This document shows, in pieces, positions 8,190 to 16,159 of a DNA stretch of 18,376 bases; within the stretch, counting starts at the first letter, position 1, and each line of letters begins with the position of its first letter. The stretch spans positions 1 to 18,376 of the forward strand of contig JAJZRK010000037.1 in the NCBI GenBank assembly GCA_021802745.1. Direction: 5' to 3'. The notes below the pieces were generated by a model. The model had not been told where the DNA came from and did not search any database. It was given only the letters and a program-made list of their open reading frames with translations. Position numbers and translations under genes: made by a program. This DNA is from a bacterium. Lineage in GTDB: Bacteria; Gemmatimonadota; Gemmatimonadetes; Gemmatimonadales; Gemmatimonadaceae.

Positions 8190-8248
8190 CCATCGCAAAT
8201 CGCCGTCCGAATTCGCAGTCCTGAATCCCAATCCGGATTCCCAATCCT
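8190..8248 (-). repeat. Right inverted repeat, made of 13-bp units
   Basis: This is the inverted partner of 7628-7686. Read on the minus strand from 8247 inward, the units are GGATTGGGAATCC, GGATTGGGATTCA, GGACTGCGAATTC and GGACGGCGATTTG, then CGATGG. The outer two units are identical to the left copy and the inner two have diverged. It contains the same AATCCGGATT palindrome (8230-8239) and ends 10 bp before a TTGACA hexamer upstream of the Omp85 gene. Confidence 0.95.
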
Positions 8249-8254
8249 AATTCG

Positions 8255-8292
8255 GTTGTTGACAACTATAAGAGCAACAAGAGAAATTTCTC
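8255..8292 (+). promoter_or_regulatory. Promoter/operator region of the Omp85-TamB operon
   Basis: A perfect -35 hexamer TTGACA lies at 8259-8264, but its partner 17 nt on is poor (AGAAAT). A good -10 hexamer, TATAAG, lies at 8267-8272, and its -35 would then fall in the inverted repeat. The TTGACA is part of the palindrome GTTGTTGACAAC (8255-8266). A second perfect palindrome, GAGAAATTTCTC (8281-8292), sits 2 bp before the GTG start. The stretch is AT-rich against its surroundings and is the only room for an operon promoter. Confidence 0.5.
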
Positions 8293-8294
8293 CG

Positions 8295-10541
8295 GTGCGC
8301 CGCCTCCTTCTCGCCTTCCTCTTTCCGGTCGCCCTGCACGCGCAGGACATCGTCTGCGACAAGGGCGACACCGAGGTGCGGCGGCTGGAGTTCACGGGGA
8401 ACAACGCGTTCCCGTCGTCGGTGCTCGCCAACGGCATTGCCACGACGCCCTCCTCCTGGGCGCGGCGCTGGCTGCACGTCTTCGGCACGCGGTACTGCAT
8501 GGACCCGGCCGAGTTCCGGCGCGACGTCATCCGGTTGGTGGTCTTCTACCGCAATCACGGCTACCTCGGCGTGACGGTGGACACGGTGGTCACGCGCCTC
8601 GGGCCGTCGCAGGTGGCGGTGCGCTTCGCGATCACCGAGGACTATCCGACGCGGGTGCGGACGCTCGACATCACGGGGCTCGACAGCGTGCCGACGCGCG
8701 CCGCCGTGGTGCGGGCGCTGCCGCTGCGGGTTGGGGCGCCGTTCGACCGTCTGGCGCTCGGCGCCACCCGCGACACGCTGCAGCGGCGGCTGCGCAACAC
8801 CGGATATCCCGACGCCGAAGTGCTGGTCAACTACGATACCGACAACGACCGGCGCGTGGCGACCGTGACCTTTGCGGCCGTCCCCGGGTCGCGGTCGCGC
8901 ATCGGCGCGGTGCGCGTGCAGGTGCGGCCGCGCGGCCGCGCCCCGGTGGTGGACACGGCGATGGTGCGGCGTCTCTCGGGCCTCTCGGTCGGCAGCTGGT
9001 ACCGCCAGCAGGATCTCGAGCGCGCCAAGGGCGCGCTGTACGCGGGCCAGCTCTTCTCGCAGGTGATCGTCGAGGCCGACACCAGCGGCACCAGCGCCGA
9101 CTCGACGGTGCGCATTGACGTGCAGGTGGCGGAAGGGGCGATGCAGAGCGCGCGGGTCGGCGGCGGCTGGGGAACACTCGACTGCTTCCGCACCTACGCG
9201 GACTACACGAACCTGAACGTCGGGCGCCACGCCACGCGGGTGGACCTGCGGGGCCGCGTGTCGCGCATCGGCGTGGGGAAGCCGCTCGATGGCTTCCGCG
9301 CGCTCTGTTCGGGGGACGCACGCAACGACGCGTTCGGCGGCGACCTGAACTACTCCGCCGGCATCACGATCACGCCGCCCATCTCGGCGCGGGCCGCGGT
9401 GCAGCCGTCGCTCACGCTCTTCAGCGAGCGCCGCTCCGAGTACAACGCGTACCTGCGCACGACGCCGATCGGCGGCGCCCTCTCCGTGGCGCACAGCGCC
9501 GGGCGGCGCACGCAGAACGCGTCGTACACGATGGAGTACGGCGACACCAAGTCGTCGCCGGCCTTCCTGTGCGCCGTGTTCAACGCCTGCGACAGCGGCG
9601 ACCAGGCGGCGCTGCTCCGCCGCCAGCGGCTGGCCGTGCTCGGTGTCTCGTTCAGCGAGGCGCGCACGGATAACCCGACGAATCCCACCCGCGGCTCGGT
9701 GCTGCGCGGCGAGGTGCGCCACGCGTCACGCGCGATCGGCTCCGACAACCGCGTCCAGTTCACGCGCCTCACGCTGGACGGCGCGAGCTACCTGCCGCTC
9801 GGCACCGACGTGGTGCTCGCGGCGCGCCTGCGGCTCGGGGCCGTGCTGGGGCCGACGTTCCAGGCCTCGGTCGGCGACGCGTACGTGCCGGTGCAGGAGC
9901 GGCTCTACGCCGGCGGCGCCACAACGGTGCGCGGCTTCCGCCAGAACGAGCTCGGGCCGGTCGTTTACAACGTCTCCGCCTACGATACCGTGCGGGCGGA
10001 CGGGACGGCGGGCGGCGACCCATCCGATGCGGCGCAGACGGTGTTCTTCCGCGCGAATCCGGCGACGGCGAACCAGCGCACGATCCCGACCGGCGGCAAC
10101 GCGATGCTGGTGGCCAACCTCGAGGCGCGCGTGCGCAGCCCCGTGCTCGCCGACATTCTGCAACTCGCGTTCTTCGCCGACGCCGGGCGCGTCTGGAACC
10201 GCGGTACGGGGGCGGTGCTCGACCTGAAGTCGGTGCAGTGGACGCCCGGTGTCGGCGCGCGCGTGCGCACGCTCGTGGGGCTGATCCGCGTGGACGTCGG
10301 CTACAACCCGTACCAGCGCGCGGCCGGGTCGGCCTACTTCGACACGCCGATCGCGCAGGGCGGCCAGCTCTTCTGCGTGAGCCCAGGCAACACCCTGCGG
10401 GTGACGGCGTCCGGGCCGTCTGGCGGGCCGGCGACGCTGGCGCAGCAGCCCGGCAGCTGTCCCGCGGACTTCACGCCGCCGCGCGAGCCGAACGTGCTCA
10501 AGCGGCTCGCCTTCCAGTTCTCCATCGGGCAGGCCTTCTAG
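8295..10541 (+). CDS. Omp85-family outer-membrane assembly protein (BamA/TamA type)
   Basis: This beta-barrel protein inserts or transports proteins, and with TamB possibly lipids, at the outer membrane. The GTG at 8295 gives a classic signal peptide, MRRLLLAFLFPVALHA, with cleavage before QDIVC; starting at the TTG 8256 would add residues before it. The 748-residue precursor shows three POTRA-like repeats (about 27-117, 120-200 and 202-282) and then a barrel. The Omp85 lid-loop motif VRGF is at 545-548 and the C-terminal beta-signal RLAFQFSIGQAF ends in Phe. Three POTRA domains and the adjacent tamB favour a TamA role, but in lineages without a separate TamA a BamA-type protein pairs with TamB. 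Eight cysteines fall in four close pairs (21/68, 297/338, 426/432, 694/722), consistent with disulfides. TamB starts 1 nt after its stop. Confidence 0.93.
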   Translation: MRRLLLAFLFPVALHAQDIVCDKGDTEVRRLEFTGNNAFPSSVLANGIATTPSSWARRWLHVFGTRYCMDPAEFRRDVIRLVVFYRNHGYLGVTVDTVVTRLGPSQVAVRFAITEDYPTRVRTLDITGLDSVPTRAAVVRALPLRVGAPFDRLALGATRDTLQRRLRNTGYPDAEVLVNYDTDNDRRVATVTFAAVPGSRSRIGAVRVQVRPRGRAPVVDTAMVRRLSGLSVGSWYRQQDLERAKGALYAGQLFSQVIVEADTSGTSADSTVRIDVQVAEGAMQSARVGGGWGTLDCFRTYADYTNLNVGRHATRVDLRGRVSRIGVGKPLDGFRALCSGDARNDAFGGDLNYSAGITITPPISARAAVQPSLTLFSERRSEYNAYLRTTPIGGALSVAHSAGRRTQNASYTMEYGDTKSSPAFLCAVFNACDSGDQAALLRRQRLAVLGVSFSEARTDNPTNPTRGSVLRGEVRHASRAIGSDNRVQFTRLTLDGASYLPLGTDVVLAARLRLGAVLGPTFQASVGDAYVPVQERLYAGGATTVRGFRQNELGPVVYNVSAYDTVRADGTAGGDPSDAAQTVFFRANPATANQRTIPTGGNAMLVANLEARVRSPVLADILQLAFFADAGRVWNRGTGAVLDLKSVQWTPGVGARVRTLVGLIRVDVGYNPYQRAAGSAYFDTPIAQGGQLFCVSPGNTLRVTASGPSGGPATLAQQPGSCPADFTPPREPNVLKRLAFQFSIGQAF

Positions 10542-10542
10542 C

Positions 10543-13500
10543 ATGGGCCGCCGCCGCTACGTGGCGCTCGCCAGCGCGATCGTGATCCTGCTGATGGGAG
10601 CCGCACTCGCCGCCGCCCTCGGCGGACTCACGCGGTCGATGTCGGGACGCGAGTGGATTCGCGCGCAGGTGCAGCGCGCGCTCGCCGGCGCGACCCACGG
10701 CAAGATCCACGTGGGCGCGCTCAGCGGGAGCTTCTTCACGGGGCTCACCATTGACTCGCTCGAGATCCGCGAGCCCAACGACTCGCTGTTCCTCGCCACC
10801 GGGCCGGTGCGGTTCACCTACGATCCGCGCGACATCGTGGACGGCGTCATCGCCCTGCGCTCACTCGACGTGCAACGTCCGTTCATTCGGCTGCAGCGCC
10901 GGCATGACGAGTGGAACTATCGCTCCATCTTCCCGGCCGGCCGGCCGAGCACGGGGCCGCGGCGCGGTTTCGGCAGCCGCATCTCCCTGTCGAATGTGCG
11001 CGTGCGCGGCGGTGAAGTGCTGCTCGGCTTGCCGTGGGCGCCCGACGACTCGCTGCGCGGCGTGCGGCGCGACAGCGCCATCACCCACGCGCTCGCCGAC
11101 ACCGTCGGCGGCGTGCGCCGCGTCGGCCCCAACGAGTACGAGAAAGTCTGGAAGTGGAGCGGGATCGCCCTGCAGCTCGTGCATGCGCACGTCGCCGATC
11201 CCGACACGGCCGGCCACCACTTCGAGATTGCGCGCCTCGACGTGACGGAGCGCTATCCGCCGTTCAACATCCGGAACGCGCGCGGCACCATCTGGCGGCG
11301 CGGCGACTCGCTGTGGGTGGACCTGCCGCGGTTCGACCTGCCCGGCTCGAACGGGAGCGTGAAGGGCAAGGTGGTGTGGGGGAGCGGCCTGCCCATGCGC
11401 TACGACATCCGCGTGCGCGGCGACACGGTGTCCATGCGCGACGTGGCGTGGGTGTGGGACGGCCTGCCGACGACGGGCGGGGGCCGCATGGATCTCCACA
11501 TCGGCAATGAGCGCAACTTCCACATCATGGACTACGCACTGTCGAACATGGACGTGCGGTCGCTGCACTCGCGCCTGCGCGGCAGCATGACGTTCGGGGT
11601 CGGCGGCCCGGTGCTGATCGTCAAGGACGTCGCGCTCGAGGCGCAGCCGCTCGATTTCCGGCTCATCGAGCAGTTCAACGGCGAGCCGCTGCCCATGCCG
11701 TGGCGCGGCGCGATCACCGGCACGGTGCGCGCGCGGGGCGGTCCCGTGAACCGCTGGAGGCTCGACGACGGACGGTTCAGCTTTGCCGATGCCAATGTCC
11801 CCGGCGCCGTCTCGCGCGGGACGATACGGGGCGAACTCGACATCCTCTTCCCGGCGTTCACCGCCTTCCATGGCGTGACGGTGGAACTGGCGCAGCTCGA
11901 CCTGCGCACGCTGCAGGCGCTCGACACGAATTTCGTCCGGCTGAACGGCTTTCTCGCGGGGCGCGCCGTGCTCGACTCGTCGTGGCTCGACGTGCGCTTC
12001 CGCGACGGCGACTTCACGCACCACGACGGCGATGCGCCGGTCTCGCACCTTCAGGGGACCGGTCGCGTGACGTGGGGCGAGAAGTTCATGACCTACGATC
12101 TCCGGCTTGCCGCGCTCCCGCTCTCGTTGACGTCGGTGGCGCGGTCGTACCCCGGGCTGGCGGCGCGCGGGGAGTACAGCGGTCCGCTGCGCATCAAGGG
12201 AACGACCGAGAACCTCAACGTCGTCGCCGACCTCGTGGGCGATGCCGGGCGCCTGGAGGTGGACGGCTCGTTCGACGTGAACGTCCCCGGCTATCGCGCG
12301 ACGGCGCGCGGGAGCGCCACCGGGCTCGACCTGCGCCGGTTCCTCGCGCGTTCGGACGTGCCGACGACCAACCTCGCCCTGCGCTGGGCGTCGGATCTCG
12401 CGGGCGACTCACTCGCCGACCTGCGCGGACCAGCCTCGCTGCGCATTGACCGGTCGTTCGTGGACAGCGTGCGAGTTTTCGGAGGCGACGCGCGACTGCG
12501 CTTCCTCTCCGGGACGATGGCGGTGGATTCACTGCACCTCGAAAGCGCGGCCTTCTCGGCGCAGGCACGCGGGCGGCTGGCGCTCGCCCCCGGCCGTGCG
12601 GGCGACTCGGTCACGTTTCGGGTCTCGCTCGACTCGTTGGGCGGGTTCCGGCGGGCGATCGCGCGCCTGACCGCCCCCGCCGGCGGGGCGGCCGAACCGG
12701 CCGAGGCCGACACGTCCGCCCTCGACGGCGTCGTGCGCGTGGACGGATCGGTTGGCGGCACGTGGCCCGCGCTGCGCTTCGACGCCGCGGCGCGCGGACG
12801 CGACCTGCAGGTCGGCGAGAATCACGTGCGTGACCTCGAGGCGAGCGCGCAGCTGCGTTTCCCGCTGGATTCGTTGCGTGGCTCGGTGCACGCGCGCATC
12901 GAGGACATGGCCGCGGGAACGATCCGGCTCAATGCGGTCAGCGCCGACGTGGAGCTGCCCATGGCGGGGCGCGCGTCGGCGGACGTGCGGGCCGAGTTCG
13001 CCAACGGCCCGACCGCCACGGCGCACGCCGATGTCACCGCAATCCGCGACACGACGGATGTCCGGCTCGACCGCCTGCGCCTCTCGACCGCGGACAACGA
13101 CTGGGCGCTGCTCACGCCCTCGCGCATCCTGCGCATCGGCACCGGATGGCGCGTGGATTCGCTGGTGATGGTCGGGCGTACGGCGGGGCGCTTCGCGGTG
13201 CGCGGTGCCTTCCCCGATTCCAGCCTCGTGTCGGGTCGCGTCGCGGTGCGCGACCTGCCGCTGCGCGACATGGGCGAACTCCTGCAGGTCGCGACGCCGC
13301 TGCAGGGCCACCTCACGCTGAACGCCGGCCTGACCGGAACGCGAGACGCCCCGGAGATCGCGCTCGACGCCACGCTCCAGGACGCGGTGGTGGCCGGCGC
13401 GAGCATCGAGCATGCGACCGCCAGCGGCCGCTACGCCAACCGCATGCTGGAGGCCTCGCTGCAGACGCTCCGCGGGCCGTTGACCGCGCTCCGGCTCGAC

Positions 13501-15090
13501 GCCTCGGTGCCCGTGGATCTCACCCTGCGGAGCGTCTCCCACCGCCTGCTGGAGAACGCCCCGCTGCGCGCGCACCTGCGCAGCGACTCGGCGGGCGTGA
13601 CGCTGCTCGAGACGCTGACGCCGGAGATCACGCACGCACGCGGCGCGCTGGCGCTCGACCTGACCGTGAGCGGCACCATGCATGATCCGCGCGCCACGGG
13701 CGCGCTGCACGTGACCCACGGCGCCTTCGACGTGCCAAGCCTCGGCACCGCGTGGCGCGACGTCGCCGTGGGCGTGCGCTTCCTCGGCGACTCCATCGTG
13801 CTCGACACCGTCGCCGCGAGCAGCGGCGAGGCGCGCAACAACCGGGCGTCGCTCACCGGATGGCTGGCCCTGCGGGACCTGAAGAACCCGCGCTTCGACC
13901 TGCGCCTCGGTGCCCAGTCGTTCAACGTCATCAACAAGCCGCGGGTGGCCGACATTGACCTGAGCGGCGAGCTGCGCGTCGCCGGAGCGACGAGCCGTTC
14001 GACGCTCACCGGCGCGCTGTCGGTGGACCGCGGCACCATCTACATCCCGGACATCTACTCCAAGAACCTCATCTCGCTCGACGACCTCGCGATGATAGAC
14101 ACCGCGGCGCTGGCCGATCACGGCATCCTGCCGCGCACGCCGTCGCGCGTGCTGGAGAACCTCAGCGTGCGCGACGTGCCGGTGACGATGGGGCGCGACG
14201 TCACGCTGCGGTCGAGCGAAGCCAACATCACGCTGGGCGGCAAGGTGAGCATTACCACGGCGCAGGTGCAGCGCGGGCGCGATGCGGAGCGATACCAGCT
14301 CGCGTTGAGCGGCACGCTGCAGACACTGCGCGGGTCGTACCGGCTGAATGCCGGCCCCGTGCAGCGCACCTTCGACGTGGAAGGCGGCGAGGTCCGCTTC
14401 CGCGGCGACCCCGACCCGAACCTCGCCGAGCTGAACATCCGCGCGCTGCACACCGTGCGCACCTTCTCGCAGAACTCGGCGCGGCAGGACGTCCGGGTGC
14501 GCGTGACCATCGGAGGCACGCTGGGCTCGCCGCTCGCCTACTTTTCCACGCCCGACTCGAATCGCGTCTCGAGCGGCGACATCCTGAGCTACCTGATCAC
14601 AGGCGGGCCGAGTAACGAGATTCTCGGCACCAGCGGCGGGGCGAGCACGACCGCGGCTCGCGTCGTGCTGTCGTCGTTTGGCAGCGTGATCGGCAGCAAG
14701 GTGCCGTCGGGGCTCTGCACCGATGCGCAGTTCACCACCGCCGGCCTCGAGCAGTACACGGGCGGCCTTCGCGACGTCGGCAGCAGCATCCTCAGCGGGT
14801 CGCGGTTCAACTGCGCCAGGCAGCTGACGGAGCGTGCCTTCGTGCGCCTCGACGCCGGGCTCTGCAGCATCGGCCAGCTGCTCGGGCAGGGGGGCGCGTT
14901 CGATCCGATGATGCTCACCGAAGCGATGGGCCTGAAAATTGACTATCGCTTCAACTACGAAGTGTCGGCGTCGGCCGGTCTTGATCCGTCTACGAGCGCG
15001 GCGCTCTGCACGCGCGACGCGGTCGTGCGCGGCTTCGCGCCCACGCCACGCCAATTCGGCTTCGACCTCTTCCGGTCGTGGCAGTTCTGA
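10543..15090 (+). CDS. tamB: TamB-family translocation/assembly module protein (DUF490)
   Basis: TamB proteins are anchored in the inner membrane and span the periplasm as a long beta-taco groove. They work with an Omp85 partner and are implicated in phospholipid transport to the outer membrane. This 1515-residue protein has one N-terminal membrane helix (about residues 6-29), an AsmA-like stretch (IHVGALSGSFFTGLTIDSLE near 55-75), a long run of repetitive beta-strand sequence and the C-terminal DUF490 domain (about 1120-1515: GRDVTLRSSEANITLGG, then SGDILSYLITGGPSNEILG). It ends FDLFRSWQF with a terminal Phe. All four cysteines (1392, 1424, 1441, 1489) are in the last 125 residues. The length is somewhat above that of E. 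coli TamB (1259). The start ATG follows the Omp85 stop by 1 nt, so translation is probably coupled. Confidence 0.93.
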   Translation: MGRRRYVALASAIVILLMGAALAAALGGLTRSMSGREWIRAQVQRALAGATHGKIHVGALSGSFFTGLTIDSLEIREPNDSLFLATGPVRFTYDPRDIVDGVIALRSLDVQRPFIRLQRRHDEWNYRSIFPAGRPSTGPRRGFGSRISLSNVRVRGGEVLLGLPWAPDDSLRGVRRDSAITHALADTVGGVRRVGPNEYEKVWKWSGIALQLVHAHVADPDTAGHHFEIARLDVTERYPPFNIRNARGTIWRRGDSLWVDLPRFDLPGSNGSVKGKVVWGSGLPMRYDIRVRGDTVSMRDVAWVWDGLPTTGGGRMDLHIGNERNFHIMDYALSNMDVRSLHSRLRGSMTFGVGGPVLIVKDVALEAQPLDFRLIEQFNGEPLPMPWRGAITGTVRARGGPVNRWRLDDGRFSFADANVPGAVSRGTIRGELDILFPAFTAFHGVTVELAQLDLRTLQALDTNFVRLNGFLAGRAVLDSSWLDVRFRDGDFTHHDGDAPVSHLQGTGRVTWGEKFMTYDLRLAALPLSLTSVARSYPGLAARGEYSGPLRIKGTTENLNVVADLVGDAGRLEVDGSFDVNVPGYRATARGSATGLDLRRFLARSDVPTTNLALRWASDLAGDSLADLRGPASLRIDRSFVDSVRVFGGDARLRFLSGTMAVDSLHLESAAFSAQARGRLALAPGRAGDSVTFRVSLDSLGGFRRAIARLTAPAGGAAEPAEADTSALDGVVRVDGSVGGTWPALRFDAAARGRDLQVGENHVRDLEASAQLRFPLDSLRGSVHARIEDMAAGTIRLNAVSADVELPMAGRASADVRAEFANGPTATAHADVTAIRDTTDVRLDRLRLSTADNDWALLTPSRILRIGTGWRVDSLVMVGRTAGRFAVRGAFPDSSLVSGRVAVRDLPLRDMGELLQVATPLQGHLTLNAGLTGTRDAPEIALDATLQDAVVAGASIEHATASGRYANRMLEASLQTLRGPLTALRLDASVPVDLTLRSVSHRLLENAPLRAHLRSDSAGVTLLETLTPEITHARGALALDLTVSGTMHDPRATGALHVTHGAFDVPSLGTAWRDVAVGVRFLGDSIVLDTVAASSGEARNNRASLTGWLALRDLKNPRFDLRLGAQSFNVINKPRVADIDLSGELRVAGATSRSTLTGALSVDRGTIYIPDIYSKNLISLDDLAMIDTAALADHGILPRTPSRVLENLSVRDVPVTMGRDVTLRSSEANITLGGKVSITTAQVQRGRDAERYQLALSGTLQTLRGSYRLNAGPVQRTFDVEGGEVRFRGDPDPNLAELNIRALHTVRTFSQNSARQDVRVRVTIGGTLGSPLAYFSTPDSNRVSSGDILSYLITGGPSNEILGTSGGASTTAARVVLSSFGSVIGSKVPSGLCTDAQFTTAGLEQYTGGLRDVGSSILSGSRFNCARQLTERAFVRLDAGLCSIGQLLGQGGAFDPMMLTEAMGLKIDYRFNYEVSASAGLDPSTSAALCTRDAVVRGFAPTPRQFGFDLFRSWQF

Positions 15091-15992
15091 ACGCACGCAC
15101 GGCGCTGCTGGTCAATCCCGTGGCGCGGCGCGGCGCCGGCGCCGAGTCGGCGGTGCGGTGCGCCTTCCGTGCCGCGGGGGTCGAACCCACCGTGGCGTAC
15201 ACGCAGTGCGCGGGCGATGGCGTGCGCGCCGCGCGAGCGCTGGCGGCAGCACACGACCGCCTCTTTGTCCTCGGCGGCGACGGCACGGTGATGGAGGCGG
15301 TCACCGGGCTCGCGCACGCCGGCGCCGCGATTCCGATCGGCATCCTCCCCGCCGGCACCGGCAACCAGCTGGCGCGCGCCCTGTCCATCTCCCTCGCGCC
15401 ACCGCGCGCCGTAAGGCAGCTGCTCGAGGGCACGGCGTGCCAGGTGGACGTGGGCCTGCTCAACGGCGACCGGCGCGTCGGCATTGGCGTCGGGCTCGGC
15501 CTCGACGCGGCGATGATCGCCGGCGCGCGGGTGCCGCTCAAGCGATACCTTGGCGCCGCCTCCTACGTCGTTGCCGCCACCGTCGCGGCGATGCGGCCCA
15601 GGCGGTTCATGGTGCGCGCGGAGGTGGACGGTCAGATCGTCGAACGCGATGCGACGGTGGCGATGGTGCTCAACCTCGGGCGCGTCTTCAAGAACCTCAT
15701 CGAGATCGCTCCCGGCGCCTCGCTCGTGGACGGTCAGCTTGACCTCGTGATCGTGGATGCCCGGTCGCTGGCCGACGCGTTGAGCTTTTCGCTGCTCGAA
15801 ATGCTGTTGCGCCGGCGCCGCGCCGATCCTCGCTGGACCTTCCTTCGAGGCACGTCGCTCTGCATCCAGACCAATGACCACGGCATACCGGCTCAGGTGG
15901 ACGGCGACCTCATTGACGCCCAACGCCTGTGCATGCAGGTCGTGCCGCGAGGCGGCCTGTTTCTTGTTCCAGCGGGGCGTCGAGTGATATAG
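15078..15992 (+). CDS. Diacylglycerol kinase / lipid kinase family protein (DAGK catalytic domain)
   Basis: The 304-residue protein has the DAGK_cat fold: a first strand TALLVNPVARRGAG (8-21), the ATP-binding GGDGT at 66-70, and PAGTGNQLAR at 91-100. A YegS-like C-terminal half follows, with VDGD and LCMQVVPRGGLFLVP near the end. Members phosphorylate diacylglycerol, sphingoid bases or undecaprenol-like lipids, or act in glycolipid synthesis; the substrate cannot be told. The start is a GTG at 15078 that overlaps the tamB end by 13 nt, giving the expected N-terminus just ahead of the first strand. It is soluble or peripheral, with no membrane helix seen. The overlap ties its expression to the envelope transport genes and hints at a role in phospholipid supply or recycling. 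Confidence 0.9.
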   Translation: MAVLNARTALLVNPVARRGAGAESAVRCAFRAAGVEPTVAYTQCAGDGVRAARALAAAHDRLFVLGGDGTVMEAVTGLAHAGAAIPIGILPAGTGNQLARALSISLAPPRAVRQLLEGTACQVDVGLLNGDRRVGIGVGLGLDAAMIAGARVPLKRYLGAASYVVAATVAAMRPRRFMVRAEVDGQIVERDATVAMVLNLGRVFKNLIEIAPGASLVDGQLDLVIVDARSLADALSFSLLEMLLRRRRADPRWTFLRGTSLCIQTNDHGIPAQVDGDLIDAQRLCMQVVPRGGLFLVPAGRRVI

Positions 15993-16159
15993 TAGGCGCG
16001 CGTCGCCCGAGGGCCGCGTGGGCGGGTACCAGAAACTGGTCGGTGCCGGCCGCGCTTGTGCGATGTGGCCCTCCCCTGTCGTCCGTCGCAGAATTGGTGT
16101 ATGGATTATGGACAGTAGAATTTGGCTGTAACTTCTTCTGTCACCGTCCAGAACCCATC
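15993..16159 (+). promoter_or_regulatory. Intergenic region with candidate promoter for the sensor gene
   Basis: These 167 bp hold a -10-like TAGAAT at 16116-16121 (5 of 6 to consensus), with a weak -35, TTGGTG (16094-16099), 16 nt upstream. The last third is AT-rich compared with the genes. A small inverted repeat, ACCAG-AAA-CTGGT, is at 16025-16037 or nearby. I see no strong terminator after the lipid kinase gene, so read-through into the sensor gene is possible. Confidence 0.4.

Larger units (their letters stand above)
7628..8248. mobile_element. Compact element: four-helix-bundle gene enclosed by inverted repeats
   Basis: Perfect 32-bp inverted repeats at 7628-7659 and 8217-8248 extend inward, with mismatches, to 59 bp. 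They enclose a single gene, giving a unit of 621 bp. It lies between the stop codon of the reductase and the promoter region of the Omp85 gene, on the opposite strand to both. I found no target-site duplication next to the repeat ends and no transposase, so mobility is inferred from the repeat-gene-repeat layout only. If mobile, it would need help in trans or use an unusual mechanism. Confidence 0.6.

Noticed and set aside
7606..8255. Target-site duplication around the element (ATTCGG at 7606-7611 and 8250-8255)
   Set aside because: The left copy is 16 bp away from the repeat end, so the match is most likely chance.
8129..8530. N-terminal extension of the four-helix-bundle gene to 8530
   Set aside because: The added 134 residues read antisense through the Omp85 signal peptide region and through the right inverted repeat; the family N-terminus fits the ATG at 8128.
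12529..15096. Very long open frame on the minus strand opposite tamB (about 855 codons)
   Set aside because: It mirrors the tamB codon pattern in GC-rich DNA, is Arg/His/Ala-rich, has no recognisable domain, and the sense strand is a clear family member.
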